Source: JBEKCP01 sp050014815 (GTDB taxonomy: Bacteria > Planctomycetota > Planctomycetia > Pirellulales > Thermoguttaceae). From it: 11,713 nt of DNA. A program made the translations under genes and the position numbers. Below the pieces are notes generated by a model. It worked only from the letters and a program-made list of their open reading frames with translations, did not search any database and was not told the origin of the DNA. Shown piece after piece: positions 6,164-11,713 of the stretch. How positions within the stretch are numbered: position 1 is the first letter of the stretch; each line of letters starts with the position of its first letter. The stretch spans positions 1-11,713 of the forward strand of contig JBEKCP010000112.1 in NCBI GenBank assembly GCA_050014815.1. Reading direction: 5' to 3'.

Positions 6164-7003
6164 ATGTTGAAATCGACCTCCTTAAGATTTCATCGTTACC
6201 GGCGGCCGATCTTGATCGCGGCCGCGGTGCTCGGCGGCGTGCTATGGTTGGCGTCGCAACTCCGGCCCACCGGCCCGGCCGAAGGGACCTCGCTGCAGGG
6301 CGAAGTCCGCCAGCCACCGGCGGCAAAGACGCTCCGCATCGGCACGTTCAACATCCACGGTTGCCGCGGCGCAGACGACTGCCGCGACCTCGACCGCGTC
6401 GCCCAATCGATGGAAAAGCTCGATTTCGTCGCCCTCAACGAGGTCCACGGTCCGCGCCCGTGGGAGCGGCTCGACCAGGCCGGCGAGTTGGGCACCCGCC
6501 TGGGCATGGCCTGGCTCTTCGCCCCCAACACGCGGATGTGGTATTGCCTGGAGTCGGGCAACGGACTCGTGAGCGCCCTTCCCGTCAGCTTCTGGCAGCG
6601 AATCCCCCTGGTCCATCGCAGCGATCGCGGATACCGCAACGCGGTGCTCGTGGGACTCGAGCAAGGCGGACGAACGATCCGCGTCCTGCTGACCCACGTG
6701 ACCCGCCACGACGACCGCTCGCGGCACGAGCAGCTCCATGCGGTGGGCGACCTGTTCCTGTCGCTGGCCCAGCCCGCCATCCTGTTGGGCGACTTGAATT
6801 CCAGCGCCGCCGATCCCGAGATCCGGCGGCTGTTGGATGCGCCGGGCGTTCGCGACCCGGTGGGCGAGATCCTCGGGACGGACGATCCCGAGGCGCCGCG
6901 ACGGATCGACTGGATTCTGGCCCGGGGTATGCGATGCGTCGCCGCGGGACTCCGCGACGAAGGCGCCTCCGACCATCCCCTGGTCTGGGCCGAGTTGGAG
7001 TAA
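6164..7003 (+). CDS. Membrane-anchored endonuclease/exonuclease/phosphatase-fold hydrolase
   Basis: The 279-residue protein has a basic N-terminus (KSTSLRFHRYRR), then one hydrophobic segment (15-31) acting as membrane anchor or uncleaved signal, then an EEP (DNase I/sphingomyelinase-like) domain from about residue 56. The metal and catalytic motifs are all present: GTFNIHG (60-66, Asn63), LNEVHGP (91-97, Glu93), THVTRHDD (177-184), LLGDLNSS (207-214, Asp210 and Asn212), RIDWILARG (247-255) and ASDHPLVWAEL (268-278, with the SDH triad). EEP enzymes split phosphoester bonds in nucleic acids, phospholipids or inositol phosphates. The membrane anchor and the glycosyltransferase neighbours favour a lipid or sugar-phosphate substrate over DNA, but this is inference. 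The start follows the GT9 stop by 2 nt, and the next gene begins 3 nt after its own stop. Confidence 0.88.
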   Translation: MLKSTSLRFHRYRRPILIAAAVLGGVLWLASQLRPTGPAEGTSLQGEVRQPPAAKTLRIGTFNIHGCRGADDCRDLDRVAQSMEKLDFVALNEVHGPRPWERLDQAGELGTRLGMAWLFAPNTRMWYCLESGNGLVSALPVSFWQRIPLVHRSDRGYRNAVLVGLEQGGRTIRVLLTHVTRHDDRSRHEQLHAVGDLFLSLAQPAILLGDLNSSAADPEIRRLLDAPGVRDPVGEILGTDDPEAPRRIDWILARGMRCVAAGLRDEGASDHPLVWAELE

Positions 7004-7006
7004 ACT

Positions 7007-7888
7007 ATGGCTGAGGCGTTGTCACGGGCGGTATGCGGAATCGTCGGAGGGGCGATGGATCTCGCCCTCCGCCGCTTCCCGCCCGTGGTGCGCATCGAGA
7101 CCACCAACGCCTGCAACGGCCAGTGTACGATTTGCCCCCGCCGCGCCATGCGGCGGCCGATCCGGCAGATGGACGACGGCCTGTTCGGCCGGATCGTCGA
7201 CGAGTGCGCCGAAAACGGCTGCCGCGAGGTCCACCTGCACAACTTCGGCGAGCCGCTCATGGACCCCCGCCTCGCCGAGCGGATCCGCTACGCCAAGCGC
7301 CGCGGCATCCGCCGGGTCAAGATATTCTCCAACGGCTCGCTCCTGGACCAACGGTGGGCCCGGCAGCTCCTCGAGGCCGGGCTGGACGAGATCAAGATCA
7401 GCTTCGACGGCGGCACCCGCGAAGAGTTCGAGCGGATTCGCGCCCCGCTCCAGTTCGACCGCGTGCTGGAAAACGTCTGCCGCCTGGTGACCTTCCGCAA
7501 CGAGCTGGGCTCGCCCATGCGGATCCGCATCACCTGCGCCACGACGGCCAACCGGCCGGAAACAATCCGGGTCCTGCGGCCGGTCGTCGACGGCCTGCTG
7601 TTCGGGAAGGTACACAACTGGGCGGGCACGGAGATGCTCGGCCCCCACCGCGCCGTCTGGAAGCCCTGCTCCCGCTTGTGGCGCACTCTGACCGTGCTGG
7701 CCGGCGGCGAGGTCGCGCTCTGCTGTCTCGATTACGACGGCGCCCACCGGCTGGGCCGGATCGACGCCGCCGGATCGCTCCGCGAAATCTGGCACAGCGC
7801 CGCCTACGCCGACGTGCGGCGGCGGCACGTCGAAAACCGGCAGGACGAGATCCCGCTGTGCCGCGGCTGCTCGAAGGCGTTCGTGTAA
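7007..7888 (+). CDS. Radical SAM/SPASM-type enzyme, first of a tandem pair
   Basis: This 293-residue protein carries the radical-SAM [4Fe-4S] motif CNGQCTIC (Cys36, Cys40, Cys43), the SAM-amino-group motif NFGEPLMDP (79-87) and later barrel-strand motifs FSNGSLL (107-113) and KISFDGG (130-136). The C-terminal part (221-288) is SPASM-like: Cys221 in KPCSRLWRTLTV, CC at 239-240 after GGEVAL, LGRIDAAGSLREIWHS, and Cys285/Cys288 near the end. The SPASM region is short, so one auxiliary cluster is more likely than two. Such enzymes do SAM-dependent radical chemistry on peptides, sugars or lipids; placement after two glycosyltransferases and an EEP hydrolase points to surface glycan or lipid modification, as inference. 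The ATG lies 3 nt after the hydrolase stop with no clear Shine-Dalgarno, consistent with coupling. Confidence 0.92.
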   Translation: MAEALSRAVCGIVGGAMDLALRRFPPVVRIETTNACNGQCTICPRRAMRRPIRQMDDGLFGRIVDECAENGCREVHLHNFGEPLMDPRLAERIRYAKRRGIRRVKIFSNGSLLDQRWARQLLEAGLDEIKISFDGGTREEFERIRAPLQFDRVLENVCRLVTFRNELGSPMRIRITCATTANRPETIRVLRPVVDGLLFGKVHNWAGTEMLGPHRAVWKPCSRLWRTLTVLAGGEVALCCLDYDGAHRLGRIDAAGSLREIWHSAAYADVRRRHVENRQDEIPLCRGCSKAFV

Positions 7889-7901
7889 AGGCCGCAGAAT
7901 C

Positions 7902-8801
7902 ATGTTCAACTCGCTGCGATCGCTCCGCATGTTGGCCCTGGACATCGTCCACGGCTGCCAACTCCGGTGCATCGGCTGCCCGAATTCCGGCCTGCAACCG
8001 AAGGTGCGGTTCATGCCGGTCGAGGACTTCGACCTCTGCCTGCAGAACGCCGACGTCGCCGAGATTTGGCATCTGCGGCTTTACAACTTCGGCGAACCGC
8101 TGCTGCACCCCGATCTGCCGGGAATCCTTGCCAGAATCCCAGGCCGCCAGTTCCACGCCCACGACGTGGAACTATCCACCAATGCGCAGGTGGCCGACCC
8201 GTTCGCCATGCTTGCCGAGGCGCTGAAGACCGGGGGGCTGGGCACCTTGGCGGTAAGCTGCGACGGCGATGGAACGCCCGCCGAGTACGAACGGCTGCGG
8301 CCGCCCGCGCGATGGGACCGCCTCATGGAATTCCTCCGGCGAACGAAAGAGCTTCGCGACGCCTACTCGCCTCGCACGCGGCTGATGACCCGCACCACCT
8401 GCGAAACCGAGCGCGGGCGGCGGCGCTGGCTGGAGATCCTCGATCCGTTGGGATATGTGCCCGAGTTCCGCTACTGGTTGAACATGCCCGATGCCCGGGA
8501 GAATCCGTCCGGTCGAGCGGAGACGGCGGTCGAGGGCCCGTGCAAGTTCCTGCAGAAGAACCGGCTCTTCGTGGACTACGATGGGACAGTTGTGCCCTGC
8601 TGTGCGCATCCGCGGGCGGGCGTTCTGGGCAACCTCACGAGGTCGCGCTTGACGGCGATACTCCGCGGCGCCGCCCGGCGGAAACTGCTCTACGATCTTC
8701 GCGCCAATCGCAGCAGCCTGCCCGTCTGCGGCAGATGCGAAGTTCGCGGCCGTCCAAACCGCATCAAACGGATGTTGCGGACCATCGGGCTCAAGCTCTA
8801 A
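7902..8801 (+). CDS. Radical SAM/SPASM-type enzyme, second of a tandem pair
   Basis: The 299-residue protein has the cluster motif CQLRCIGC (Cys19, Cys23, Cys26), YNFGEPLLHPDL (61-72), LSTNAQ (91-96) and AVSCDGDG (117-124). The C-terminal SPASM-like part contains Cys214 (GPCKFLQKNRLFVDYDG), CC at 233-234, VLGNL, and Cys276/Cys279 (CGRC), followed by a basic tail (RGRPNRIKRMLRTIG). It shares the plan of the preceding radical SAM protein (Cys motif, NFGEPL, S-x-DG, C...CC...CxxC) but overall sequence is quite different, so this is an old duplication or two recruited paralogues. Its N-terminus is very short before the Cys motif. The start is 13 nt after the preceding stop. It closes the operon; a 526-nt spacer follows. 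Substrate unknown. Confidence 0.92.
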   Translation: MFNSLRSLRMLALDIVHGCQLRCIGCPNSGLQPKVRFMPVEDFDLCLQNADVAEIWHLRLYNFGEPLLHPDLPGILARIPGRQFHAHDVELSTNAQVADPFAMLAEALKTGGLGTLAVSCDGDGTPAEYERLRPPARWDRLMEFLRRTKELRDAYSPRTRLMTRTTCETERGRRRWLEILDPLGYVPEFRYWLNMPDARENPSGRAETAVEGPCKFLQKNRLFVDYDGTVVPCCAHPRAGVLGNLTRSRLTAILRGAARRKLLYDLRANRSSLPVCGRCEVRGRPNRIKRMLRTIGLKL

Positions 8802-8819
8802 ATAGACTTGCGTGATTCT

Positions 8820-8850
8820 GGGGGGAAAGCCCCCGGACTGCGTCCGGGGG
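8820..8850 (+). terminator. GC-rich hairpin just after the glycan operon
   Basis: CCCCCGGAC (8830-8838) and GTCCGGGGG (8842-8850) form a perfect 9-bp stem with a TGC loop, 19 nt after the last stop codon. A competing stem, GGGGG (8820-8824) with CCCCC (8830-8834), shares the C-tract, so two exclusive folds are possible. There is no T-tract, so termination would have to be factor-dependent, or the element is simply a mobile hairpin repeat. Confidence 0.5.
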
Positions 8851-8963
8851 GTTGCGGCGTGACGCGGGCTACCAAACCTCCCGGAATCGTGCAAAGCTAT
8901 TTAGCTGCGGCGGGACTGCAAATCCAGTATTGGAAGCCTGCGCCCAATCGCCCTTTTCTCTAG

Positions 8964-8984
8964 CCCAGGCGTTTTACGCCTGGG
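8964..8984. repeat. Perfect 9-bp-stem hairpin element
   Basis: CCCAGGCGT (8964-8972) pairs perfectly with ACGCCTGGG (8976-8984) across a TTT loop. It is the second of three hairpin elements in the 8802-9327 gene-free stretch. I recall near-identical CCCAGGCG...CGCCTGGG hairpins as common in planctomycete intergenic DNA; that is memory, not a search. Confidence 0.8.
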
Positions 8985-9012
8985 ACGACGGGCATCTACG
9001 GGCAGTATGTTC

Positions 9013-9081
9013 GACACTAGCGCGACGCGCCAGCAAGGGAGATGCGTTGTCACTCTCTCGCTTGCACTTCGGGCTAGTGTT
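9013..9081. repeat. Imperfect 29-bp inverted repeat (ACACTAGCscGA... type)
   Basis: The left arm (9013-9041) starts GACACTAGCGCGACG and the right arm (9053-9081) reads back as AACACTAGCCCGAAG on the minus strand. Most positions agree along the 29-nt arms, with an 11-nt spacer. Mismatches suggest an old copy or compensatory drift. Beyond it, 9082-9327 has no feature I can support apart from a short direct repeat of GTCCGGCC (9179-9196). Confidence 0.7.
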
Positions 9082-9327
9082 TGACCGTGAATAGTCCGGC
9101 TGTACCGTTCCTGCCGCCTTCGACGGCAGCCTTGCCGCCTTGGGGCCGGTTGCGACGGGCCGCCCGACTCCGGCTCACGTCCGGCCCATGTCCGGCCGAT
9201 GTTAAGTTGTGCCGGTCACGGATGATGCAACGGCTGCGTAGTATGAGCGGCGCCAATCGCACGGAGGCCCCATGCAGCGGCAACCCCGCTCGGTCAGTAG
9301 AACAGCCTTAATCTCGCGGATCCTCCC

Positions 9328-10641
9328 GTGGCCAGAACCACCTCGCAAACCGCCGGTCTCAAACTCTATAACGAACAGGTCCTCGATGCCCGCCGCTCGC
9401 TCCAGGAGCGGGAGGCGGAACCGGCGGCGGGCGTCCCCCTCGCGCCCCAGTCGAACGAACCTCAACACCCCGCCGATCGCTTCGAGGCCGTGCTCCGGGG
9501 CGGGGCCCGCGCAATCCAGTGCGATGCCGCGGCCCTCTACCTCCTCGATGAGGCGACCAGCAGGCTGAAAATGCGGGCCTGCTGGGGTTTGCCTTGGGAT
9601 CGGCTCACGGCGCCCGCTCGGCCCTTGAAGGGCGCCGTGGCCGATCTGGAAGCCCTGTTGGGCCATGCCGTGGTCCTCCAGGACACCCAACTCATGCAGC
9701 ACTGGCGCGTGCCGGAGGATTTCCAGGCCGCCGCCTGCGTGCCCGTCTCGTCTCCCACCACCATCCTGGGCACGCTCTGGGTCTTCTCCAACAAAAAACG
9801 CGACTTCAACGACCGCCAAACGAACCTCCTGGAGATTGTGGCCGGACGCATCGCCGCAGACCTGGAACGTGAGACGCTCTGGAACGAAGGACTGGCCGCA
9901 GCCGAACTGAAGTCGCAACTTGTGGCGGCCCAGCGGCTCCAGCGGAGCCAGTTGCCCTCGATCGCACCCCTCTTGGACCAATGGGACGTGGCTGGCTGGA
10001 CCGCCCAGGCAGGGCCCGTCGGCGGCGATTTCCACGACTGGTTCTGCCTGCCCGACGGATTGCTGGCCGTCGCCGTCGGCCATTCCATGGACCGGGGCAT
10101 CGAGGCCGCCCTGGCGACCGCCGCCCTGAAGGCCGCCCTCCGCGCCCACGGCCAATACTATCGCGAGGCCCAGCAGACGCTCACGCGGCTGAACCTGACC
10201 CTGTGGACCGGCTCGGCCGGCGATCAGCACGCCTCGCTCTTCTACGGCCTGGTGGAAACGACGACCGGCCGACTCCTGGCCGCCTCCGCCGGCCAGCCCG
10301 GCGCCTTGCTGATGCACACCGACGGTTGGGAGTCGCTCACCCGAGTCTCGGCCCGGCTGGGCGAGAGTCCCGAGTCGGCGTACGAGCAGTTCGGCTACGA
10401 GCTTGTGCCCGGCGATGTGTTGGTACTTCTGAGCGACGGGGTCCGAGAGGCCATGGACGTCGAAGGTCGGCCGTTGGGCGAGACCGCCGTGGCGGAACTG
10501 CTCCAGGGACACCTGGATCTGCCGGCCGTGGAGTTGGCGGCCCTGGTTCGTCATCGTGTGGACTCGCTCCCCTCGGCCTCAGACCGGGATCGGAGCGTCC
10601 TGGTGGTGAAGCGTCGCCCCGCGGGCCGAGCGCCGCAGTAG
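9328..10641 (+). CDS. GAF-domain SpoIIE/PP2C-type phosphatase with atypical active site
   Basis: The 437-residue cytosolic protein has a GAF sensor domain (about 48-185: FEAVLRGGARAIQCDAAALYLLD through FSNKKRDFNDRQTNLLEIVAGRIAADLE), a short helical linker with LVAAQRLQRSQLP (198-210), and a C-terminal SpoIIE/RsbU-type PP2C phosphatase domain (about 218-428). Such proteins usually dephosphorylate anti-sigma-factor antagonists in partner-switching stress pathways. The domain keeps GGDFHD (232-237; usually GGDYYD) and LLSDGVREA (367-375), but the usual GD-V-S-G-KG motif reads VGHSMDRG (250-257), with His252 in place of a metal-binding Asp, and the terminal DD-x-T reads RDRS (420-423). GTG 9328 is the only likely start: an in-frame stop lies at 9298. 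It has no good Shine-Dalgarno. No kinase, STAS or sigma-factor gene is adjacent. It is probably monocistronic. Confidence 0.88.
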   Translation: MARTTSQTAGLKLYNEQVLDARRSLQEREAEPAAGVPLAPQSNEPQHPADRFEAVLRGGARAIQCDAAALYLLDEATSRLKMRACWGLPWDRLTAPARPLKGAVADLEALLGHAVVLQDTQLMQHWRVPEDFQAAACVPVSSPTTILGTLWVFSNKKRDFNDRQTNLLEIVAGRIAADLERETLWNEGLAAAELKSQLVAAQRLQRSQLPSIAPLLDQWDVAGWTAQAGPVGGDFHDWFCLPDGLLAVAVGHSMDRGIEAALATAALKAALRAHGQYYREAQQTLTRLNLTLWTGSAGDQHASLFYGLVETTTGRLLAASAGQPGALLMHTDGWESLTRVSARLGESPESAYEQFGYELVPGDVLVLLSDGVREAMDVEGRPLGETAVAELLQGHLDLPAVELAALVRHRVDSLPSASDRDRSVLVVKRRPAGRAPQ

Positions 10642-10670
10642 TCCCGCCCGGCCTTCGGGTCCGCGGGACT
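10640..10670 (+). terminator. Stem-loop overlapping the phosphatase stop codon
   Basis: AGTCCCGC (10640-10647) pairs perfectly with GCGGGACT (10663-10670), with a smaller CCG/CGG stem inside the loop. The left arm begins within the TAG stop. No T-run follows; it is a probable factor-dependent end for the phosphatase transcript ahead of the tRNA promoter. Confidence 0.5.
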
Positions 10671-10682
10671 TCCGGGTCCTCC

Positions 10683-10710
10683 TTGACCTCATGCCGCTAT
10701 AGGGTAAACT
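10683..10710 (+). promoter_or_regulatory. Candidate promoter of tRNA-Leu
   Basis: TTGACC (10683-10688) and TAAACT (10705-10710) are 16 nt apart, about 31 nt before the tRNA 5' end. The -10 is embedded in GGGTAAACTG, identical over 10 nt to the one before the glycan operon. Confidence 0.5.
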
Positions 10711-10741
10711 GAAAGAAAGCTACATGCCCGGCCCCCTATTA

Positions 10742-10825
<84 letters not shown>

Positions 10826-10852
10826 CTTTGTAAGTTGTTTCTGCATAAGAGT

Positions 10853-10870
10853 TTGCGATGAGTGTCGCAA
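10853..10870. repeat. Small hairpin after tRNA-Leu
   Basis: TTGCGA (10853-10858) and TCGCAA (10865-10870) form a 6-bp stem with a TGAGTG loop, 28 nt after the tRNA. A pyrimidine-rich CCCTTTCTCTTT run follows, so this could end the tRNA transcript. Confidence 0.4.
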
Positions 10871-10907
10871 GCCCTTTCTCTTTGCGCCTCAAGGACTTAC
10901 TTGCCTC

Positions 10908-10999
10908 TATGGTCCAAATATGGTCCAATTATTGGTTGGCGTTGGTCTGTGAATCGCCCGTGGCCGCACGGTCGCCGCGTGGACCATCCTTGGACCATA
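10908..10999. repeat. 20-bp inverted repeat with doubled TGGTCCA units
   Basis: The left arm (10908-10927) holds TATGGTCCAA and a second TGGTCCA. The right arm (10980-10999) is its reverse complement at 18 of 20 positions, the two differences falling between the two heptamer units. Thus four copies of TGGTCCA occur as two direct pairs facing each other across 52 nt. The position, 82 nt after a tRNA gene, resembles recombinase or excisionase arm sites. Confidence 0.8.
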
Positions 11000-11018
11000 A
11001 GGGCGAGAACGGCTGCGG

Positions 11019-11219
11019 TTGTCAGCCCTCCAGAACCAGCCATGGAAGCGCTCGACGGGGCCGAGGACCGAGGAGGGCAAGGCCCGGTCAGCGGCGAACG
11101 GTCGATGGCGGCAGAAGGGTGAGAAATCGGTCCGGCAGACCCGGGCTGCCTTGGCGGACGTCTGGGCGATGATCGCAGAAATGGGGGCGTGCCGAAGGAT
11201 GGTGGAATCCATCGACTGA
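11019..11219 (+). CDS. Small 'STGPRTxEGKARS' protein, possibly a relic of an integrated element
   Basis: From a TTG start, 66 residues read SALQNQPWKRSTGPRTEEG, then KARSAANGRWRQKGEKSVRQ, then an Ala/Leu-rich helix (TRAALADVWAMIAEMGACRRMVES). The STGPRT-x-EGKARSAxN motif is one I know from short basic proteins scattered through planctomycete and proteobacterial genomes, often near recombinases. The basic first half suggests nucleic-acid binding. An in-frame stop at 10998 limits the start; TTG is the only candidate and no Shine-Dalgarno is seen. No integrase gene accompanies it, so it may be a free-standing small gene or the remains of an element that entered beside tRNA-Leu. Function unknown. 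Confidence 0.5.
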   Translation: MSALQNQPWKRSTGPRTEEGKARSAANGRWRQKGEKSVRQTRAALADVWAMIAEMGACRRMVESID

Positions 11220-11276
11220 CGTGTTGGAACACGTCACCGCGATTGGATGCGGCGGGCCAAGTGCGCCGCCCCATCG
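11218..11276. terminator. Two stem-loops between convergent genes
   Basis: GACGTGTT (11218-11225) pairs with AACACGTC (11228-11235), and GCGGCG (11249-11254) pairs with CGCCGC (11264-11269) with outer CGAT/ATCG support (11240-11243 and 11273-11276). They begin at the stop of the small plus-strand ORF and end 9 nt from the prfH stop, so they could serve both strands. No clear T-tract. Confidence 0.45.
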
Positions 11277-11284
11277 AAGTGTGA

Positions 11285-11713
11285 TCAACCTCGGCCCGCC
11301 CTCCGCCTCGCCCTGAAGTCCGGCCCCTCGTAGGCACGCACGGGGTTGCCGCGCTCCAGTTCGCCATGTTGCTCCCACCGCCGCTGCTTCGCCTGCCCTT
11401 CGACGCCGGCATGCTGGGTTTCCAGGAGTTGGGCGAGCCGGGCCAGGGCCAGCCGGCGGTTCTGGTGCTGGGACCGCTCCTCGCGGGCCACGACGCTCAA
11501 CCCCGTGGGCACGTGGATGACCCGGACGGCGGAACTGGTCTTGTTGACGTGCTGACCGCCAGGGCCGGAACTCCGCATGACCTCGATCCGCAGATCGCTC
11601 TCCGACCACTGCGTGCGCTGCGGCGGTGCGTAGACCTCGATGCCCACGAACCAATTCTTCCGCTTGTGGTTGGGCCGGTAGGGGCTTTTGCCGATCCATT
11701 GGATCGTCCCCTC
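11285..11713 (-). CDS. prfH: Peptide chain release factor homologue PrfH, 5' end cut by window edge
   Basis: The visible 142 residues run from EGTIQWIGKSPYRPNHKRKNW through FVGIEVYAPP to a TGA at 11285. The class I release-factor catalytic motif GGQ is present in MRSSGPGGQHVNKTSSAVRVIHVPTGLSV, followed by RSQHQNRRLALARL. The GTIQWIGKSPYRPNHKRKNW segment and the WEQHGELERGNPVRAYEGPDF ending are characteristic of PrfH rather than RF1/RF2 or ArfB. About 60 N-terminal residues lie past 11713. PrfH lacks the stop-codon-recognition domains and releases peptides from ribosomes cut in the 16S decoding centre. It is usually encoded with the RNA ligase RtcB2, which then repairs the rRNA. The partner gene would lie upstream, outside this window. 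The GTG at 11647 is internal, not the start. Confidence 0.93.
   Translation of the reverse strand, partial: EGTIQWIGKSPYRPNHKRKNWFVGIEVYAPPQRTQWSESDLRIEVMRSSGPGGQHVNKTSSAVRVIHVPTGLSVVAREERSQHQNRRLALARLAQLLETQHAGVEGQAKQRRWEQHGELERGNPVRAYEGPDFRARRRAGRG

Noticed and set aside
7022..8014. A 330-codon open frame on the minus strand opposite the first radical SAM gene
   Set aside because: Shadow of a gene with intact catalytic Cys motifs; no recognisable domain of its own.
8852..9311. Small genes in the spacer before the phosphatase
   Set aside because: The short open frames there run through hairpin repeats, have no ribosome-binding sites and no recognisable protein pattern.
9202..10554. A 450-codon open frame on the minus strand opposite the phosphatase gene
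   Set aside because: Low-complexity Gln/Gly/Arg-rich translation with no motif, while the plus strand encodes complete GAF and PP2C motifs.
9328..10641. Histidine kinase with GAF domain
   Set aside because: No H-box or ATP-binding N/G boxes; the GGDFHD and LLSDGV motifs identify a PP2C-type phosphatase.
10908..10999. Inverted terminal repeats of an insertion sequence
   Set aside because: Only 52 nt lie between the arms, with no transposase and no target duplication seen.
11285..11647. A complete small GGQ protein (ArfB-like) starting at GTG 11647
   Set aside because: The frame stays open to the window edge and the residues before 11647 match PrfH closely, so the gene is longer and truncated by the window.

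Overview
This GC-rich window reads as an accessory stretch of a bacterial chromosome, most likely from the Planctomycetota. The pointers are a secreted Cys-rich barrel-like protein that resembles Pirellulales proteins, scarce Shine-Dalgarno sites, and long intergenic spaces packed with short-motif arrays and perfect hairpins. No rRNA or 16S-type marker is present, so the taxonomic call is inference.

Left part, minus strand (1-3566). The 5' portion of a KDPG/KHG aldolase gene (eda) runs off the left edge. It lies 10 nt behind a gene for an exported 400-residue protein with ten Cys in 26 residues. A 400-nt spacer with a perfect 30-bp inverted repeat built from heptamers separates these from a two-gene unit. 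That unit encodes a COG3411-type [2Fe-2S] ferredoxin followed by an MbfA-like ferritin-VIT1 membrane iron exporter. Its promoter can be seen at 3607-3634.

Centre, plus strand (3856-8801). A promoter and a strong Shine-Dalgarno site start a tightly packed five-gene operon: GT4 glycosyltransferase, GT9 (heptosyltransferase-like) glycosyltransferase, a membrane-anchored endonuclease/exonuclease/phosphatase-fold hydrolase, and two tandem radical SAM/SPASM enzymes. Intergenic gaps are 24, 2, 3 and 13 nt. The likely theme is making and modifying a cell-surface glycan or lipid-linked sugar. A heptamer repeat array lies between the two glycosyltransferase genes and appears to supply the start codon and the first ~31 codons of the second.

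Right part (8802-11713). A 526-nt spacer holds three separate hairpin or inverted-repeat elements. It is followed by a GAF-SpoIIE/PP2C phosphatase gene that lacks a usual metal-binding Asp. Next come a tRNA-Leu(GAG) gene with its own promoter, a 20-bp inverted repeat made of TGGTCCA units, and a small ORF of the 'STGPRTxEGKARS' type; together these look like an old integration site. At the right edge, on the minus strand, is most of a gene for the ribosome-rescue release-factor homologue PrfH. Its usual partner, RNA ligase RtcB, would lie just outside the window.

The most interesting items are the heptamer arrays (one apparently translated), the pairing of a ferredoxin with a ferritin-exporter fusion, the double radical-SAM glycan operon, and the tRNA-adjacent inverted repeat.
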